Source: CAISCU01 sp051861545 (GTDB lineage: Bacteria > Bacteroidota > Bacteroidia > UKL13-3). Taken from it: a DNA stretch of 64,000 nt. The stretch is from the NCBI GenBank assembly GCA_051861545.1, contig JBIMKP010000001.1, forward strand, positions 1 through 64,000, written 5' to 3'. A program made the position numbers and the translations under genes. The notes beneath the pieces were generated by a model. That model searched no databases. It had not been told where the DNA came from and worked only from the letters and a program-made list of their open reading frames with translations. Below are positions 52,185 to 60,729 of this stretch, one piece after another. Positions within the stretch are counted from its first letter, which is position 1. Every line of letters starts with the position of its first letter.

Positions 52185-55100
52185 ATGTTAGATAAAATAA
52201 AAGAATTTAAACCATCCAGTTGGTCTATAGATAACAAAACAAGTATCTATATAATGACCATCATTATAACGCTGGCAGGTTTGTTGAGCTATAATTCATT
52301 ACCAAAGGAGCAATTTCCAGAGGTAGTATTTCCACAAATTTTAGTTACAACAATATATCCAGGAACTTCTCCAGCTGATATGGAAAACTTGGTTTCTAAA
52401 AACATTGAAAAACAAGTAAAATCTATTTCAGGTGTTAAAAAAGTAACTAGTTCTTCTTTGCAAGATTTCTCAATGGTAAATGTTGAGTTTAATACTGATG
52501 TTGATGTACCAGTTGCAAAACAGAAAGTAAAAGATGCAGTAGATAAAGCAAAAAACGATTTACCAAACGATTTACCAGATGACCCTCAAGTAATTGATAT
52601 CGACGTTTCTCAATTACCCATTATGAACGTGCATTTATCTGGAGATTATAGTCTTGATAAATTGAAGAAATATGCTGAAGATTTACAAGATAGAATTGAA
52701 GGATTAAAGGAAATAACACGTGTAGATATTGTTGGAGCTTTAGACCGTGAAATTAAGATTGATGTTGATATGTACAAAATGCAATCAGCAGGTGTTAGTT
52801 TCAGAGATATTGAATCGTCTGTTGCATATGAAAATCTAACCATCTCTGGCGGTCAGATGAGAATGGAAGGCGTTAAAAGATCTATTAATGTTGTTGGTCA
52901 ATTTATCGACCCAAATAAAATTGGAGATATTGTTGTAAGAGCTGGTTCTGGAGCAACAGTTTACCTAAAAGACATTGCAAATATTACCGATGGTTTTAAA
53001 GAACAAGAAAGTTTTGCTCGTTTAGATAACAAAAATGTAATTACATTAAACGTAATTAAAAGAAGTGGTGAAAACTTAATTGATGCAAGTGATAAAATTA
53101 AGAAGATTACAGAAGAAATGAAGGAAACTTCATTACCTGAAAACTTAACTATTACAATAACTGGAGATCAATCTTCAAATACAAGAGTTACACTTCATGA
53201 TTTAATCAATACAATTATTATTGGTTTTATTCTAGTAACTGTAATCTTGATGTTCTTCATGGGAACTACTAATGCCATATTTGTTGGATTATCAGTTCCA
53301 TTGTCAATGGCAGTTGCTTTCATTGTAATGCCAACATTTGGATTCACATTAAACATGATTGTATTATTCTCTTTCCTATTAGCTTTAGGAATTGTAGTAG
53401 ATGATGCTATTGTGGTAATTGAGAATACACATAGAATTTTTGAAAACGGAAAAGTTCCAATTAAAAAGGCAGCCAAATTAGCTGCGGGTGAAGTATTCCT
53501 ACCAGTATTTTCAGGAACCTTAACTACTCTAGCACCATTTATTCCACTAGCATTTTGGCAAGGTGTAATTGGTAAATTTATGTTCTTTTTACCTATTACA
53601 CTTATTATAACTTTGAGTGCTTCATTAGTAGTTGCCTACATTATCAATCCAGTATTTGCTGTTGATTTTATGAAGACTCATGAAGAAGAAAAAGCTTCAA
53701 GAGAAAACAAAAAAGGATATAAGATTACTGCTATAATTTTCGGAGCTATTGCATTAATATTTTATATAGCTGGAAACCATGGAATGGGTAATTTTATCTT
53801 ATTGCTATTTGGTCTATATTCATTAAACAGATTTGTATTATACAAGTGGATAGAAAACTGGCAAAATCATACATGGCCAAAAGTACAAGAAGCATATAAA
53901 AAGAGAATTACATGGTTTCTTGAAGGAAGCAAACCAATTTGGACATTGGTTGGAATTGTGGTTCTATTCATTGCTTCAATCATAATAACTGGTATTGCGA
54001 AACCAGGTGTAGTATTCTTTCCAAAAAGTGACCCTAACTTCATCTATACTTATATTAGACTACCAATAGGAACTGACCAAACTTATACAGATTCAATCAC
54101 TAAAATAATTGAAAAAAGAGTTTATGAAGTAATTGGAGATTCTAACGAAATAGTTGAGTCGGTTATCTCTAACGTATCAGTTGGTGCTGGTGATGAAGGA
54201 AACTTTGAAGCATCGTTCTCCGCTCAACCTCATTTAGGTAAAGTTTCTGTAGCCTTTGTTGAATTCTCAAAGAGGAATGGAAAATCGACTGTTGATTATT
54301 TAGATAAAATTAGAGATGCTGTAAAAGGAATACCAGGAGCTGAAATCTCTGTAAACCAAGAACAAGGCGGACCACCAACAGGAAAACCAGTAAACATTGA
54401 AATATCGGGTGATGATTTTACCGAATTATCTATTGTTTCAAAAAATATGAAACGTTATTTGGATTCATTATCAATTCCTGGTGTTGAAGAATTAAAATCA
54501 GATTTACAATCGAACAAACCTGAAATAGAAGTTGTAATTGATAGAGAAAGAGCAAATAGAGAAGGAATTTCGACAGGGCAAATTGGTATGGAATTAAGAA
54601 CAGCCATATTTGGAAAAGAGATTTCGAAGTTTAAAGATGCAAATGATGAATATCCAATTAATCTTAGGTATTCATTCGACCAAAGAAACAATATCAATGA
54701 AATCATGAATTTAAAAATTGCTTTCAGAGATATGAATATGGGCGGTATGATGAGAAGTATTCCATTATCATCTGTTGCAACTATTAAATATGTAAATAAC
54801 TACGGTGGAATTAAAAGGAAAAACCAAAAAAGGGTTGTGACAATTTCATCAAACGTATTATCGGGCTTTACACCGAATGAAGTGGTTGACAAAGTAACTA
54901 AAGCGGTACAACGTTATAAACTACCTACAACAGTTAAAGTAGATATGACTGGTGAGCAAGAAGAGCAAGCTGAAACAGGAGCATTCTTAGGAAAAGCAAT
55001 GTTGATTTCTCTTGGTTTAATTTTCTTGATTTTGGTGACACAGTTTAATTCAATTTCTAAACCACTTATTATTTTATCTGAAATTATTTTCAGTATCATA

Positions 55101-55556
55101 GGAGTATTATTAGGATTTTCATTTACGGGAATGGATATATCTGTAATCATGACAGGTGTAGGAATTGTGGCTTTAGCAGGAATTGTGGTACGAAATGGTA
55201 TCCTATTAGTTGAATTTACAGAAATCTTACATAGCCATGGAATGGAGTATAAAGAGGCAATTATTGAAGCAGGAAAAACAAGGATGACTCCAGTTATTTT
55301 AACTGCATCTGCTACCATGTTAGGCCTGATTCCATTGGCTGTAGGACTAAATATCGACTTCGTTACATTGTTTACAGAACTAAACCCACATATCTTTTTT
55401 GGAGGTGATTCAGTTGCATTTTGGGGACCTTTGAGCTGGACAATGATATTTGGTTTATCATTTGCAACATTTTTAACATTGATATTAGTTCCAGTTATGT
55501 TACTTTTGTCACACAGAATTAAAGAAAGATTCGGACTGATTAAAACAAAACATTAA
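52185..55556 (+). CDS. RND efflux transporter permease (AcrB family)
   Basis: 1123 residues, longer than the usual 1030-1050. TM1 is followed by a porter domain; the proton-relay aspartate pair sits in ALGIVVDDAIVVIENT (about 405). The equivalent second-half motif reads GIVALAGIVVRNGILLVEF. Between TM6 and TM7 is an insertion (about 500-590) with an extra hydrophobic hairpin (AIIFGAIALIFYIAG, FILLLFGLYSL), a variant seen in Bacteroidota pumps, which explains the extra length. Last gene of the tetR-tolC-adaptor-RND operon, followed by two hairpins. Substrates unknown; relatives expel drugs, solvents and bile acids. Confidence 0.95.
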   Translation: MLDKIKEFKPSSWSIDNKTSIYIMTIIITLAGLLSYNSLPKEQFPEVVFPQILVTTIYPGTSPADMENLVSKNIEKQVKSISGVKKVTSSSLQDFSMVNVEFNTDVDVPVAKQKVKDAVDKAKNDLPNDLPDDPQVIDIDVSQLPIMNVHLSGDYSLDKLKKYAEDLQDRIEGLKEITRVDIVGALDREIKIDVDMYKMQSAGVSFRDIESSVAYENLTISGGQMRMEGVKRSINVVGQFIDPNKIGDIVVRAGSGATVYLKDIANITDGFKEQESFARLDNKNVITLNVIKRSGENLIDASDKIKKITEEMKETSLPENLTITITGDQSSNTRVTLHDLINTIIIGFILVTVILMFFMGTTNAIFVGLSVPLSMAVAFIVMPTFGFTLNMIVLFSFLLALGIVVDDAIVVIENTHRIFENGKVPIKKAAKLAAGEVFLPVFSGTLTTLAPFIPLAFWQGVIGKFMFFLPITLIITLSASLVVAYIINPVFAVDFMKTHEEEKASRENKKGYKITAIIFGAIALIFYIAGNHGMGNFILLLFGLYSLNRFVLYKWIENWQNHTWPKVQEAYKKRITWFLEGSKPIWTLVGIVVLFIASIIITGIAKPGVVFFPKSDPNFIYTYIRLPIGTDQTYTDSITKIIEKRVYEVIGDSNEIVESVISNVSVGAGDEGNFEASFSAQPHLGKVSVAFVEFSKRNGKSTVDYLDKIRDAVKGIPGAEISVNQEQGGPPTGKPVNIEISGDDFTELSIVSKNMKRYLDSLSIPGVEELKSDLQSNKPEIEVVIDRERANREGISTGQIGMELRTAIFGKEISKFKDANDEYPINLRYSFDQRNNINEIMNLKIAFRDMNMGGMMRSIPLSSVATIKYVNNYGGIKRKNQKRVVTISSNVLSGFTPNEVVDKVTKAVQRYKLPTTVKVDMTGEQEEQAETGAFLGKAMLISLGLIFLILVTQFNSISKPLIILSEIIFSIIGVLLGFSFTGMDISVIMTGVGIVALAGIVVRNGILLVEFTEILHSHGMEYKEAIIEAGKTRMTPVILTASATMLGLIPLAVGLNIDFVTLFTELNPHIFFGGDSVAFWGPLSWTMIFGLSFATFLTLILVPVMLLLSHRIKERFGLIKTKH

Positions 55557-55576
55557 TTCAGTCGTTCATAAGATAG

Positions 55577-55599
55577 TTGCATCTGGGGTAGAGGTGCAA
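55577..55599 (+). terminator. First hairpin after the RND operon
   Basis: TTGCATCT (55577-55584) pairs with AGGTGCAA (55592-55599), one T-G pair included, around a 7-nt loop; T-rich sequence follows. Confidence 0.6.
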
Positions 55600-55618
55600 T
55601 TTGTTTCATAGGCTAAAG

Positions 55619-55648
55619 CGGGGTTCGAGAAATCGGCCCCGTTTTTTT
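55619..55648 (+). terminator. Second, GC-rich terminator after the RND operon
   Basis: CGGGG (55619-55623) pairs with CCCCG (55637-55641); inside, CGA and TCG close a GAAA tetraloop. Seven T follow. It ends transcription before arsC. Confidence 0.8.
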
Positions 55649-55671
55649 ATGCTTTTAATTTCAAACAAATC

Positions 55672-55679
55672 TAAATTTG
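55672..55679 (+). promoter_or_regulatory. -7 element (TAAATTTG) of arsC
   Basis: TAAATTTG fits TAnnTTTG and lies 20 nt before the GTG at 55700, with a weak -33 region. It supports the GTG start over the ATG at 55601, which would lie before this promoter and inside the terminator region. Confidence 0.45.
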
Positions 55680-55699
55680 CTTTATTAAAAGAAATTCAA

Positions 55700-56044
55700 G
55701 TGATAAAAATATACCATAATAACCGTTGCGGAAAAAGCAGAAATGCATTGCAAATTTTACAAGAGAAAAATATCGAATTTGAAGTTGTTGAATATTTAAA
55801 AGAACCATTGAATCAAAAGGAACTAAAACAACTTTTAAAAAAGCTTGGCATCAAAGCAATTGATTTGCTTAGAAAAAATGAAGAACTCTACAAAACCAGT
55901 TTTAAAGACCTTCAATTAAGCGAAAAAGAATGGATTAAGGTATTGGCTGAAAATCCAATATTAATAGAAAGACCCATTATTGAAAGCGGTGAAAAAGCAA
56001 TTATAGCTAGACCACCTGAATTGGTGGAAGGGTTTTTGGGATAA
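55700..56044 (+). CDS. arsC: ArsC family (glutaredoxin-dependent arsenate reductase-like) protein
   Basis: 114 residues from the GTG at 55700 (MIKIYHNNRCGKSRNALQIL). The reactive cysteine is in RCGKSRNAL, and the family arginine in ENPILIERPII near 92; the end APPELVEGFLG is replaced by ARPPELVEGFLG. Normal length for ArsC/YfgD. No arsenite pump or ArsR gene is near, so a YfgD-like thiol-redox role is as likely as arsenate reduction. The 220-bp stretch to yceI contains only A/T-rich sequence and the yceI terminator. Confidence 0.88.
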   Translation: MIKIYHNNRCGKSRNALQILQEKNIEFEVVEYLKEPLNQKELKQLLKKLGIKAIDLLRKNEELYKTSFKDLQLSEKEWIKVLAENPILIERPIIESGEKAIIARPPELVEGFLG

Positions 56045-56211
56045 GCCTGATGAAAATCTTTATTAGCACTTGATAATATTAAGCGAATTAGGGTTTAATA
56101 TTAAAATTGAAAGGTTTAAGATAAATCGCCATAGTTAATACTTATTATCAATTTACTTAAAGACAGTTTAAAGATTGACTAATAATAAAAAATTCACCAA
56201 AGTTTAAACAC

Positions 56212-56247
56212 AAAAAAAGGGGATGCAAAATTAGCATCCCCTTTTTT
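56212..56247. terminator. Bidirectional terminator between arsC and yceI
   Basis: GGGGATGC (56219-56226) pairs with GCATCCCC (56234-56241) around AAAATTA, flanked by seven A and six T. It ends yceI on the minus strand and can also serve arsC. Confidence 0.88.
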
Positions 56248-56264
56248 ATTAATTTCATTTCAGA

Positions 56265-56888
56265 TTACTTCTTAGCTACAACTCTTACTTTTACATTAAA
56301 AGTATTAGAAATTGCTTTGTCGCCAATACCTTCGAAGAAAGAAGCTGAACCGTATTTGATATCATATAAAGTGCGGTCGATATCAAATTCTGCATTTGCG
56401 ATAACTTGACCATCTTTAACTACTACGAAAGCACCAAATTTTACTTCTTTAGTGATTCCTTTGATAGTTAAATCAGCAACAACATTGTAGTTATTTTCAC
56501 CAGCTTTAGCACCTTTAATTGCTGTAGCAGATTTAATTTTAATAGTTGCAGTTGTATTTTTTTCTGTTGAAAAGAAATCATCACTCTTTAAGTGACCAAC
56601 TAATTTATCATGCCATTCGCCTTGTAAATCTGTAGCATCAATAGTTGTCATATCAACAATAATTTCAGCACCAACTAAAGAAGTACCATTTAAAGAAATT
56701 GAACCACCTTTAAAAGTAGCAACACCAAAATGTTCTCCTGTTACTTTCTTTGCATGCCATTTGAAAGTAGAAGCAGAAGCATCAACTTTGTAAGAATCAG
56801 CAGCTTTTTTAGCAGCCTTTTTTGGAGAAGCAGCAAACACAGATAAACCCAGACCTGCGATTGTTAAAAACATCATTAACTTTTTCAT
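56265..56888 (-). CDS. yceI: YceI family lipid-binding protein
   Basis: 207 residues. A signal peptide (MKKLMMFLTIAGLGLSVFAA) and a lysine/alanine linker precede the YceI beta-barrel (about 33-205): KVDASASTFKWHAKKVTGEHFG, GHLKSDDFFSTEKN (the HLKS..FF motif) and the final NTFNVKVRVVAKK. YceI proteins bind long-chain isoprenoid or lipid molecules in the periplasm. The gene is 22 bp after marR and cotranscribed; its G/C-ending codons suggest high expression. It has a strong terminator. Confidence 0.94.
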   Translation of the reverse strand: MKKLMMFLTIAGLGLSVFAASPKKAAKKAADSYKVDASASTFKWHAKKVTGEHFGVATFKGGSISLNGTSLVGAEIIVDMTTIDATDLQGEWHDKLVGHLKSDDFFSTEKNTTATIKIKSATAIKGAKAGENNYNVVADLTIKGITKEVKFGAFVVVKDGQVIANAEFDIDRTLYDIKYGSASFFEGIGDKAISNTFNVKVRVVAKK

Positions 56889-56910
56889 ATTCTTTGTATT
56901 TTTTTGAAGA

Positions 56911-57378
56911 TTATTTTTCTAATTCAAAACCATCACTGAGTTTATCAAGAAGTTCATTCAATTTCAAAAGTTCCTCTTCATTTAAACCTCTAAAATCAGT
57001 TTCAAAGCTCCTAATTGCAGGATCGAGATGTTCTAAAAGATCTAAGCCTGATTGTGTTATTAATACCTCAACCTGCCTTCTATCTTTAGGACATTCTTCT
57101 CTTGACAACAAAGCTTTTTGTTTCAACTTTTCTACCAAACGCGATGCATTACTCATCTTGTCTAACATTCTATCTTGTAACAGACCAATATTAGCCGGAT
57201 TAGGATATTGTCCTCTAAGAATTCTGAGGATATTATACTGCTCCGGAGACAAATCATGCTGTTTAAAAAATCTAGCCTGAGCTGATTTCATTAAACCGCT
57301 GAGATAAAATAAGTTTAAGAAAGCCTTTTGTTGCTGACTTACGAACTTTGTTTGCTTAATTGCTTCTTCTAACCTCAT
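56911..57378 (-). CDS. MarR family transcriptional regulator
   Basis: 155 residues. The winged-helix part reads RFFKQHDLSPEQYNILRILRG (about 37-56), then LLQDRMLDKMSNASRLVEKLKQKALLSREECPKDRRQVEVLIT, the MarR recognition helix and wing. The C-terminal helices form the dimer. It is directly upstream of yceI, and a 12-bp palindrome in its own promoter suggests self-regulation, so yceI is probably under its control. Confidence 0.92.
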   Translation of the reverse strand: MRLEEAIKQTKFVSQQQKAFLNLFYLSGLMKSAQARFFKQHDLSPEQYNILRILRGQYPNPANIGLLQDRMLDKMSNASRLVEKLKQKALLSREECPKDRRQVEVLITQSGLDLLEHLDPAIRSFETDFRGLNEEELLKLNELLDKLSDGFELEK

Positions 57379-57391
57379 GTGATTTCAAATA

Positions 57392-57412
57392 CAAATTTAT
57401 ATGTATATACAT
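57392..57412 (-). promoter_or_regulatory. marR-yceI promoter with 12-bp palindrome
   Basis: On the minus strand TAAATTTG (57392-57399) fits TAnnTTTG. Directly before it, in the spacer towards -33, lies the perfect palindrome ATGTATATACAT (57401-57412). Position and symmetry fit a MarR operator. The -33 box is weak. The start codon is 14 nt away from the -7 element. Confidence 0.5.
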
Positions 57413-57467
57413 TAATTGCCATAACATTTTATTTTATCAAACTTAAAACACTAACTATCAGCACGTA

Positions 57468-59096
57468 TTATTTCACTCTTTGACCAGAAATAAATAAACT
57501 CGATGCTTTTAAGTTTCTAATTTTAAGCAAATCATCCTTTAATAAATCGACATCTAAAACAACAAAATCAGCCAATTTATTTACTTCTAAACTACCAACT
57601 TCATTCTCCATAAAACCGGCTTTTGCTGCCCAAATGCTTATCCCTTTTAAAGCCTGCTCTCTACTTAAAGCTTCATCAGGAAGAAAACCATGCAAAGGAA
57701 AACCTTTTGCATCCTTTCTAGAAACAGCGGCATCAAAAGTATAAAAAGGAGAAACTGCCTCAACAGGAAAATCGGTACCAAGAGGTAACCAATTGTTTTG
57801 TTTTAATAATGATGCATAAGAATAAGCACCTTTTAACCTACTAACACCTAAACGATTTTGCGCCCAATACATATCACTAGTTGCATGAGTTGGCTGAACA
57901 GAAGGAACAATACTTCTCGCTTTGAATAAATCCCTATCCTCGGGATTTACAACTTGAGCATGTTCAATCCTCCATCTTCTATCATTTCCAGCAAGCAAAT
58001 ATTTGTTATACAAACTAAGTATCAGAAAATTTGCAGAATCACCAATACAATGTGTATTTAACTGAAAAGGACTATTAGCAATAAGTTTCACCATTGCTTC
58101 CAAAGAATCAGGAGATGAAATCATGAATCCAAAATGGCCTTTTCTATCTGTATAATGTTCCTTTAAACAAGCACCTCTAGAACCTAAAGCACCATCACCA
58201 TACATTTTAAAAGAACGTACCTTTAGCTTATCTTTATTGATTCCACCAATAGAATCTAGATAAGAAAAATGCATTCTTGAAATACTTAACATTGCATTTA
58301 TACGAATCTTTAATTTACCAGCTTCTTGTAATGAATCAATTAGTTCAATGATATCTTTGTCTAAACCAGCATCATTAACAGTAGATAATCCATAAGTAAA
58401 ACATTGCTCTTGAGCTATCATTAAAGCACTTACTTTTTCTGCATAAGTTAATTGAGGCATAAAATTACCAACAAAATCTGCTGCTTCATCTAAAAGAACA
58501 CCCGTTAATTTACCTTTATTTAAAATAATTTCACCACCAGAAATTTTACTATTAACATCAATTCCAGCTAGTTTTAATAGAAAATCGTTCGCAATAGCAG
58601 CATGTCCATCAACTCTTTTTAAGAAAACAGGAATATCAGGAAACGCAGCATTAAGAGCTGAATTATCGGGAAACTCCTTCGAATCAAATAAATTCTGGTC
58701 CCAACCTCTTCCTCTAATAAACTTTAATGTTGAATTGGATGAAAATTTAATGCATCGGGAAACAATTTCTTCAATTGATTTGGACCCTGATAAATCTGCT
58801 TGTTGAAGAAATAATCCAAGTCCATAAAAATGGCAATGCGCATCAATCAAACCCGGATAAACATGCGCACCATTTAAGTCTGTTTTATTTGAAATCAAAA
58901 ACTGCTTCTCAAGCAAATTAGCTTCACCAAATGCCAATATTTTACCCTCATTCACAACAAATGCATTGTAAACTGCATCTACAGAATCCATTGTATGAAC
59001 TTTGGCATTAAAGTAAAGATGTTCAGCCTTCTCAATACTTTTACAAGAAAAAAGAAGTGCCAAACTCACCAGAATTAAACCATAAATTTTATTCAT
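57468..59096 (-). CDS. YtcJ-like amidohydrolase lipoprotein
   Basis: 542 residues from the ATG at 59096 (MNKIYGLILVSLALLFSC, lipobox LLFSC); an ATG 32 codons upstream would overlap the acyltransferase gene and bury the signal. Metal-binding HXH in PGLIDAHCHFYGLG (about 85), further ligands in NTHCIGDSANF, WRIEHAQVV and LGTDFPVEAVSPF (catalytic aspartate). This belongs to the amidohydrolase_3/YtcJ group. It follows the acyltransferase gene by one base and should act at the envelope. Substrate unknown. Confidence 0.92.
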   Translation of the reverse strand: MNKIYGLILVSLALLFSCKSIEKAEHLYFNAKVHTMDSVDAVYNAFVVNEGKILAFGEANLLEKQFLISNKTDLNGAHVYPGLIDAHCHFYGLGLFLQQADLSGSKSIEEIVSRCIKFSSNSTLKFIRGRGWDQNLFDSKEFPDNSALNAAFPDIPVFLKRVDGHAAIANDFLLKLAGIDVNSKISGGEIILNKGKLTGVLLDEAADFVGNFMPQLTYAEKVSALMIAQEQCFTYGLSTVNDAGLDKDIIELIDSLQEAGKLKIRINAMLSISRMHFSYLDSIGGINKDKLKVRSFKMYGDGALGSRGACLKEHYTDRKGHFGFMISSPDSLEAMVKLIANSPFQLNTHCIGDSANFLILSLYNKYLLAGNDRRWRIEHAQVVNPEDRDLFKARSIVPSVQPTHATSDMYWAQNRLGVSRLKGAYSYASLLKQNNWLPLGTDFPVEAVSPFYTFDAAVSRKDAKGFPLHGFLPDEALSREQALKGISIWAAKAGFMENEVGSLEVNKLADFVVLDVDLLKDDLLKIRNLKASSLFISGQRVK

Positions 59097-59097
59097 T

Positions 59098-60006
59098 TTA
59101 ATTAATTTCATCATTAGAAATTTTACGTTTATGTTTCCACCTTCTATGACTCCACAACCAGGCTTCCGGTTGTTGATGAATTTGTTGTTCAAGAAATTGA
59201 GTATGCCGTTCAGTTATCACAAAATCCGGTTCATCTTTTGGCGAATCACTTACCAATTTATAATTCAATTCATATTTACCCCTACCAACTCTATATAAAT
59301 CACAAAAAACAATGGGATAATTAAACTTCTTGCTAATCTTTTCAGGCCCCATAAAAACAGGAGTATCCTGATTCAAAAAATTCATCCAATGACAATTTTC
59401 TCCACTTGGTGTTTGGTCAGCAATGAAAGCATAACAATAAAACTCATTCTTAGCAGCCAGCATAAACTTAAGCGTAGAATTCATAGGAATAGGCTGAAGT
59501 CCAAAACGTGTTCTTTGAAAATACATCAACCAATCAAACCATTTACTACTCAACGGATGGTATAAAACACCCATTCGATAGCCTAAAACATGCATAAATT
59601 GTCCACCCCACTCCCAGTTTCCATTATGACCACCAACGAGTATAAACGATTGATTTTTCTTTTTATACTCTTCAATTAATTCAGTACCTTTTAAAACTAC
59701 ACGTTTACCTAAAGCTGAATCTGAAATAGTAAGCATTTTCAGCGTTTCGATAATTACATCAAAAAGATTTTGGTAAAACTTCCATGCAATATCTTCAATC
59801 CATTTCTCATCCTTATCAGGAAATGAATTTCTCAAATTTTCTATCACTACTTTCTTCCTATAACCAAAAACCTTGTAACCCAGAAATCTTAAAAAATCGG
59901 AAATCAAATACAAAACCGGCATAGGTAATAACATCAGCAAAAAAAATGGCACTGAAATTATTGGATAAAACCACTTTTTGGGAGGAGCATTAAAAACCAC
60001 TTTCAT
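59098..60006 (-). CDS. LpxL/HtrB-like lipid A acyltransferase
   Basis: 302 residues. One N-terminal membrane anchor (SVPFFLLMLLPMPVLYLIS), then the acyltransferase fold with the HX4E catalytic motif in VGGHNGNWEWGGQFM (about 126-131) and a downstream substrate segment (FIADQTPSGENCHWMNFL). It adds secondary acyl chains to lipid A, or belongs to the related Bacteroidota acyltransferases of other lipids. Start ATG at 60006 is 3 bp after the VOC gene; its stop is one base before the amidohydrolase start. Middle gene of a three-gene operon. Confidence 0.9.
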   Translation of the reverse strand: MKVVFNAPPKKWFYPIISVPFFLLMLLPMPVLYLISDFLRFLGYKVFGYRKKVVIENLRNSFPDKDEKWIEDIAWKFYQNLFDVIIETLKMLTISDSALGKRVVLKGTELIEEYKKKNQSFILVGGHNGNWEWGGQFMHVLGYRMGVLYHPLSSKWFDWLMYFQRTRFGLQPIPMNSTLKFMLAAKNEFYCYAFIADQTPSGENCHWMNFLNQDTPVFMGPEKISKKFNYPIVFCDLYRVGRGKYELNYKLVSDSPKDEPDFVITERHTQFLEQQIHQQPEAWLWSHRRWKHKRKISNDEIN

Positions 60007-60009
60007 ACA

Positions 60010-60393
60010 TTAAGCTTTTGCAGGTTCCCAAAGTTCAATTTTATTTCCTTCACAATCTAAAATCCAGGTAAACTTCCCAAATTCACTGGCCTCAGGTTCT
60101 GCAAGTATTTGAATTCCCTCAGATTTTAAAATGCTAACAAGATTGTCGAGATCTTCTACAATAAAATTAAACATCAAACTAGATGTTGAAGGCTCAAAAT
60201 AATTGGTATTAGAAGGGAAAGGAGAAAAAACATTATAGGCATTGGGATGCTTTTTAACAGTTTGTGAAAAAGGAAAAATTGCGCCCCAATCTTCCAATGG
60301 AATACCCAAGTGTTTTTTATACCACTCAATTAAAGCTTTCTTATCCTGACACTTAAAGAAAACTCCTCCAAATGCCGACACACGTTTTTCCAT
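60010..60393 (-). CDS. VOC (glyoxalase/bleomycin resistance) family protein
   Basis: 127 residues. Two beta-alpha-beta-beta-beta modules: KRVSAFGGVFFKCQDKKALIEWYKKHLGI at the N-terminus and SSLMFNFIVEDLDNLVSILKSEGIQI, ending KFTWILDCEGNKIELWEP, which carries the conserved metal-ligand glutamate. No substrate can be named. First gene of the operon with the LpxL-like acyltransferase and the amidohydrolase, all separated by 1-3 bp. Confidence 0.88.
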   Translation of the reverse strand: MEKRVSAFGGVFFKCQDKKALIEWYKKHLGIPLEDWGAIFPFSQTVKKHPNAYNVFSPFPSNTNYFEPSTSSLMFNFIVEDLDNLVSILKSEGIQILAEPEASEFGKFTWILDCEGNKIELWEPAKA

Positions 60394-60406
60394 AATTTAA
60401 AAAAAC

Positions 60407-60414
60407 CAAAAGTA
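60407..60414 (-). promoter_or_regulatory. -7 element (TACTTTTG) of the VOC operon
   Basis: On the minus strand TACTTTTG fits TAnnTTTG, 13 nt before the ATG at 60393; no clear -33 box was seen. The predicted leader is very short. Confidence 0.4.
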
Positions 60415-60499
60415 AGGAAAAAGTGCAAATCAGTATAAAAGAGTACAACTTGAATTTGGAAAAAGCCAAAGCATCACTTATTTTCGCAGTCCTTAAAAC

Positions 60500-60573
60500 G
60501 GGCCTATAGCTCATTCGGTTAGAGCAACTGACTCATAATCAGTAGGTGCCTGGTTCGATTCCAGGTGGGCCCA
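60500..60573 (+). tRNA. tRNA with anticodon CAT (Ile2 or elongator Met)
   Basis: 74 nt with a full cloverleaf: acceptor GGGCCTA / TGGGCCC, D arm GCTC / GAGC, anticodon stem ACTGA / TCAGT around CTCATAA, and T arm CCTGG / CCAGG around TTCGATT. The discriminator is A; CCA is not encoded, as often in this phylum. The G-rich acceptor resembles isoleucine tRNAs, in which case the C of CAT would be changed to lysidine by TilS and the tRNA would read AUA. An elongator Met tRNA is the other possibility; the lack of the initiator's mismatch at position 1 argues against fMet. Confidence 0.93.
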
Positions 60574-60581
60574 CAAAAGGC

Positions 60582-60608
60582 AAAGCAGTACGAAAGTGCT
60601 GCTTTTTT
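60582..60608 (+). terminator. Terminator after the tRNA gene
   Basis: AAAGCAGTAC (60582-60591) pairs with GTGCTGCTTT (60596-60605), one T-G pair included, around a GAAA tetraloop, and runs into T. Confidence 0.88.
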
Positions 60609-60729
60609 TGTTTTTTGCTGATGTTAAATGTATACCAATCAATACTTTAAATGCTGAAAAACATAAATTTAAGCTTTCAAGACTTTTATTATCAGATAAA
60701 AATCAATTACTGTTTCTAAACGATTAAAA

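Noticed and set aside
55601..55699. N-terminal extension of arsC by 33 codons
   Set aside because: The extension is read from a terminator sequence and lies before the promoter; the GTG at 55700 gives the usual ArsC length.
59097..59192. N-terminal extension of the amidohydrolase by 32 codons
   Set aside because: It overlaps the acyltransferase end and would place the lipoprotein signal in the middle of the protein.
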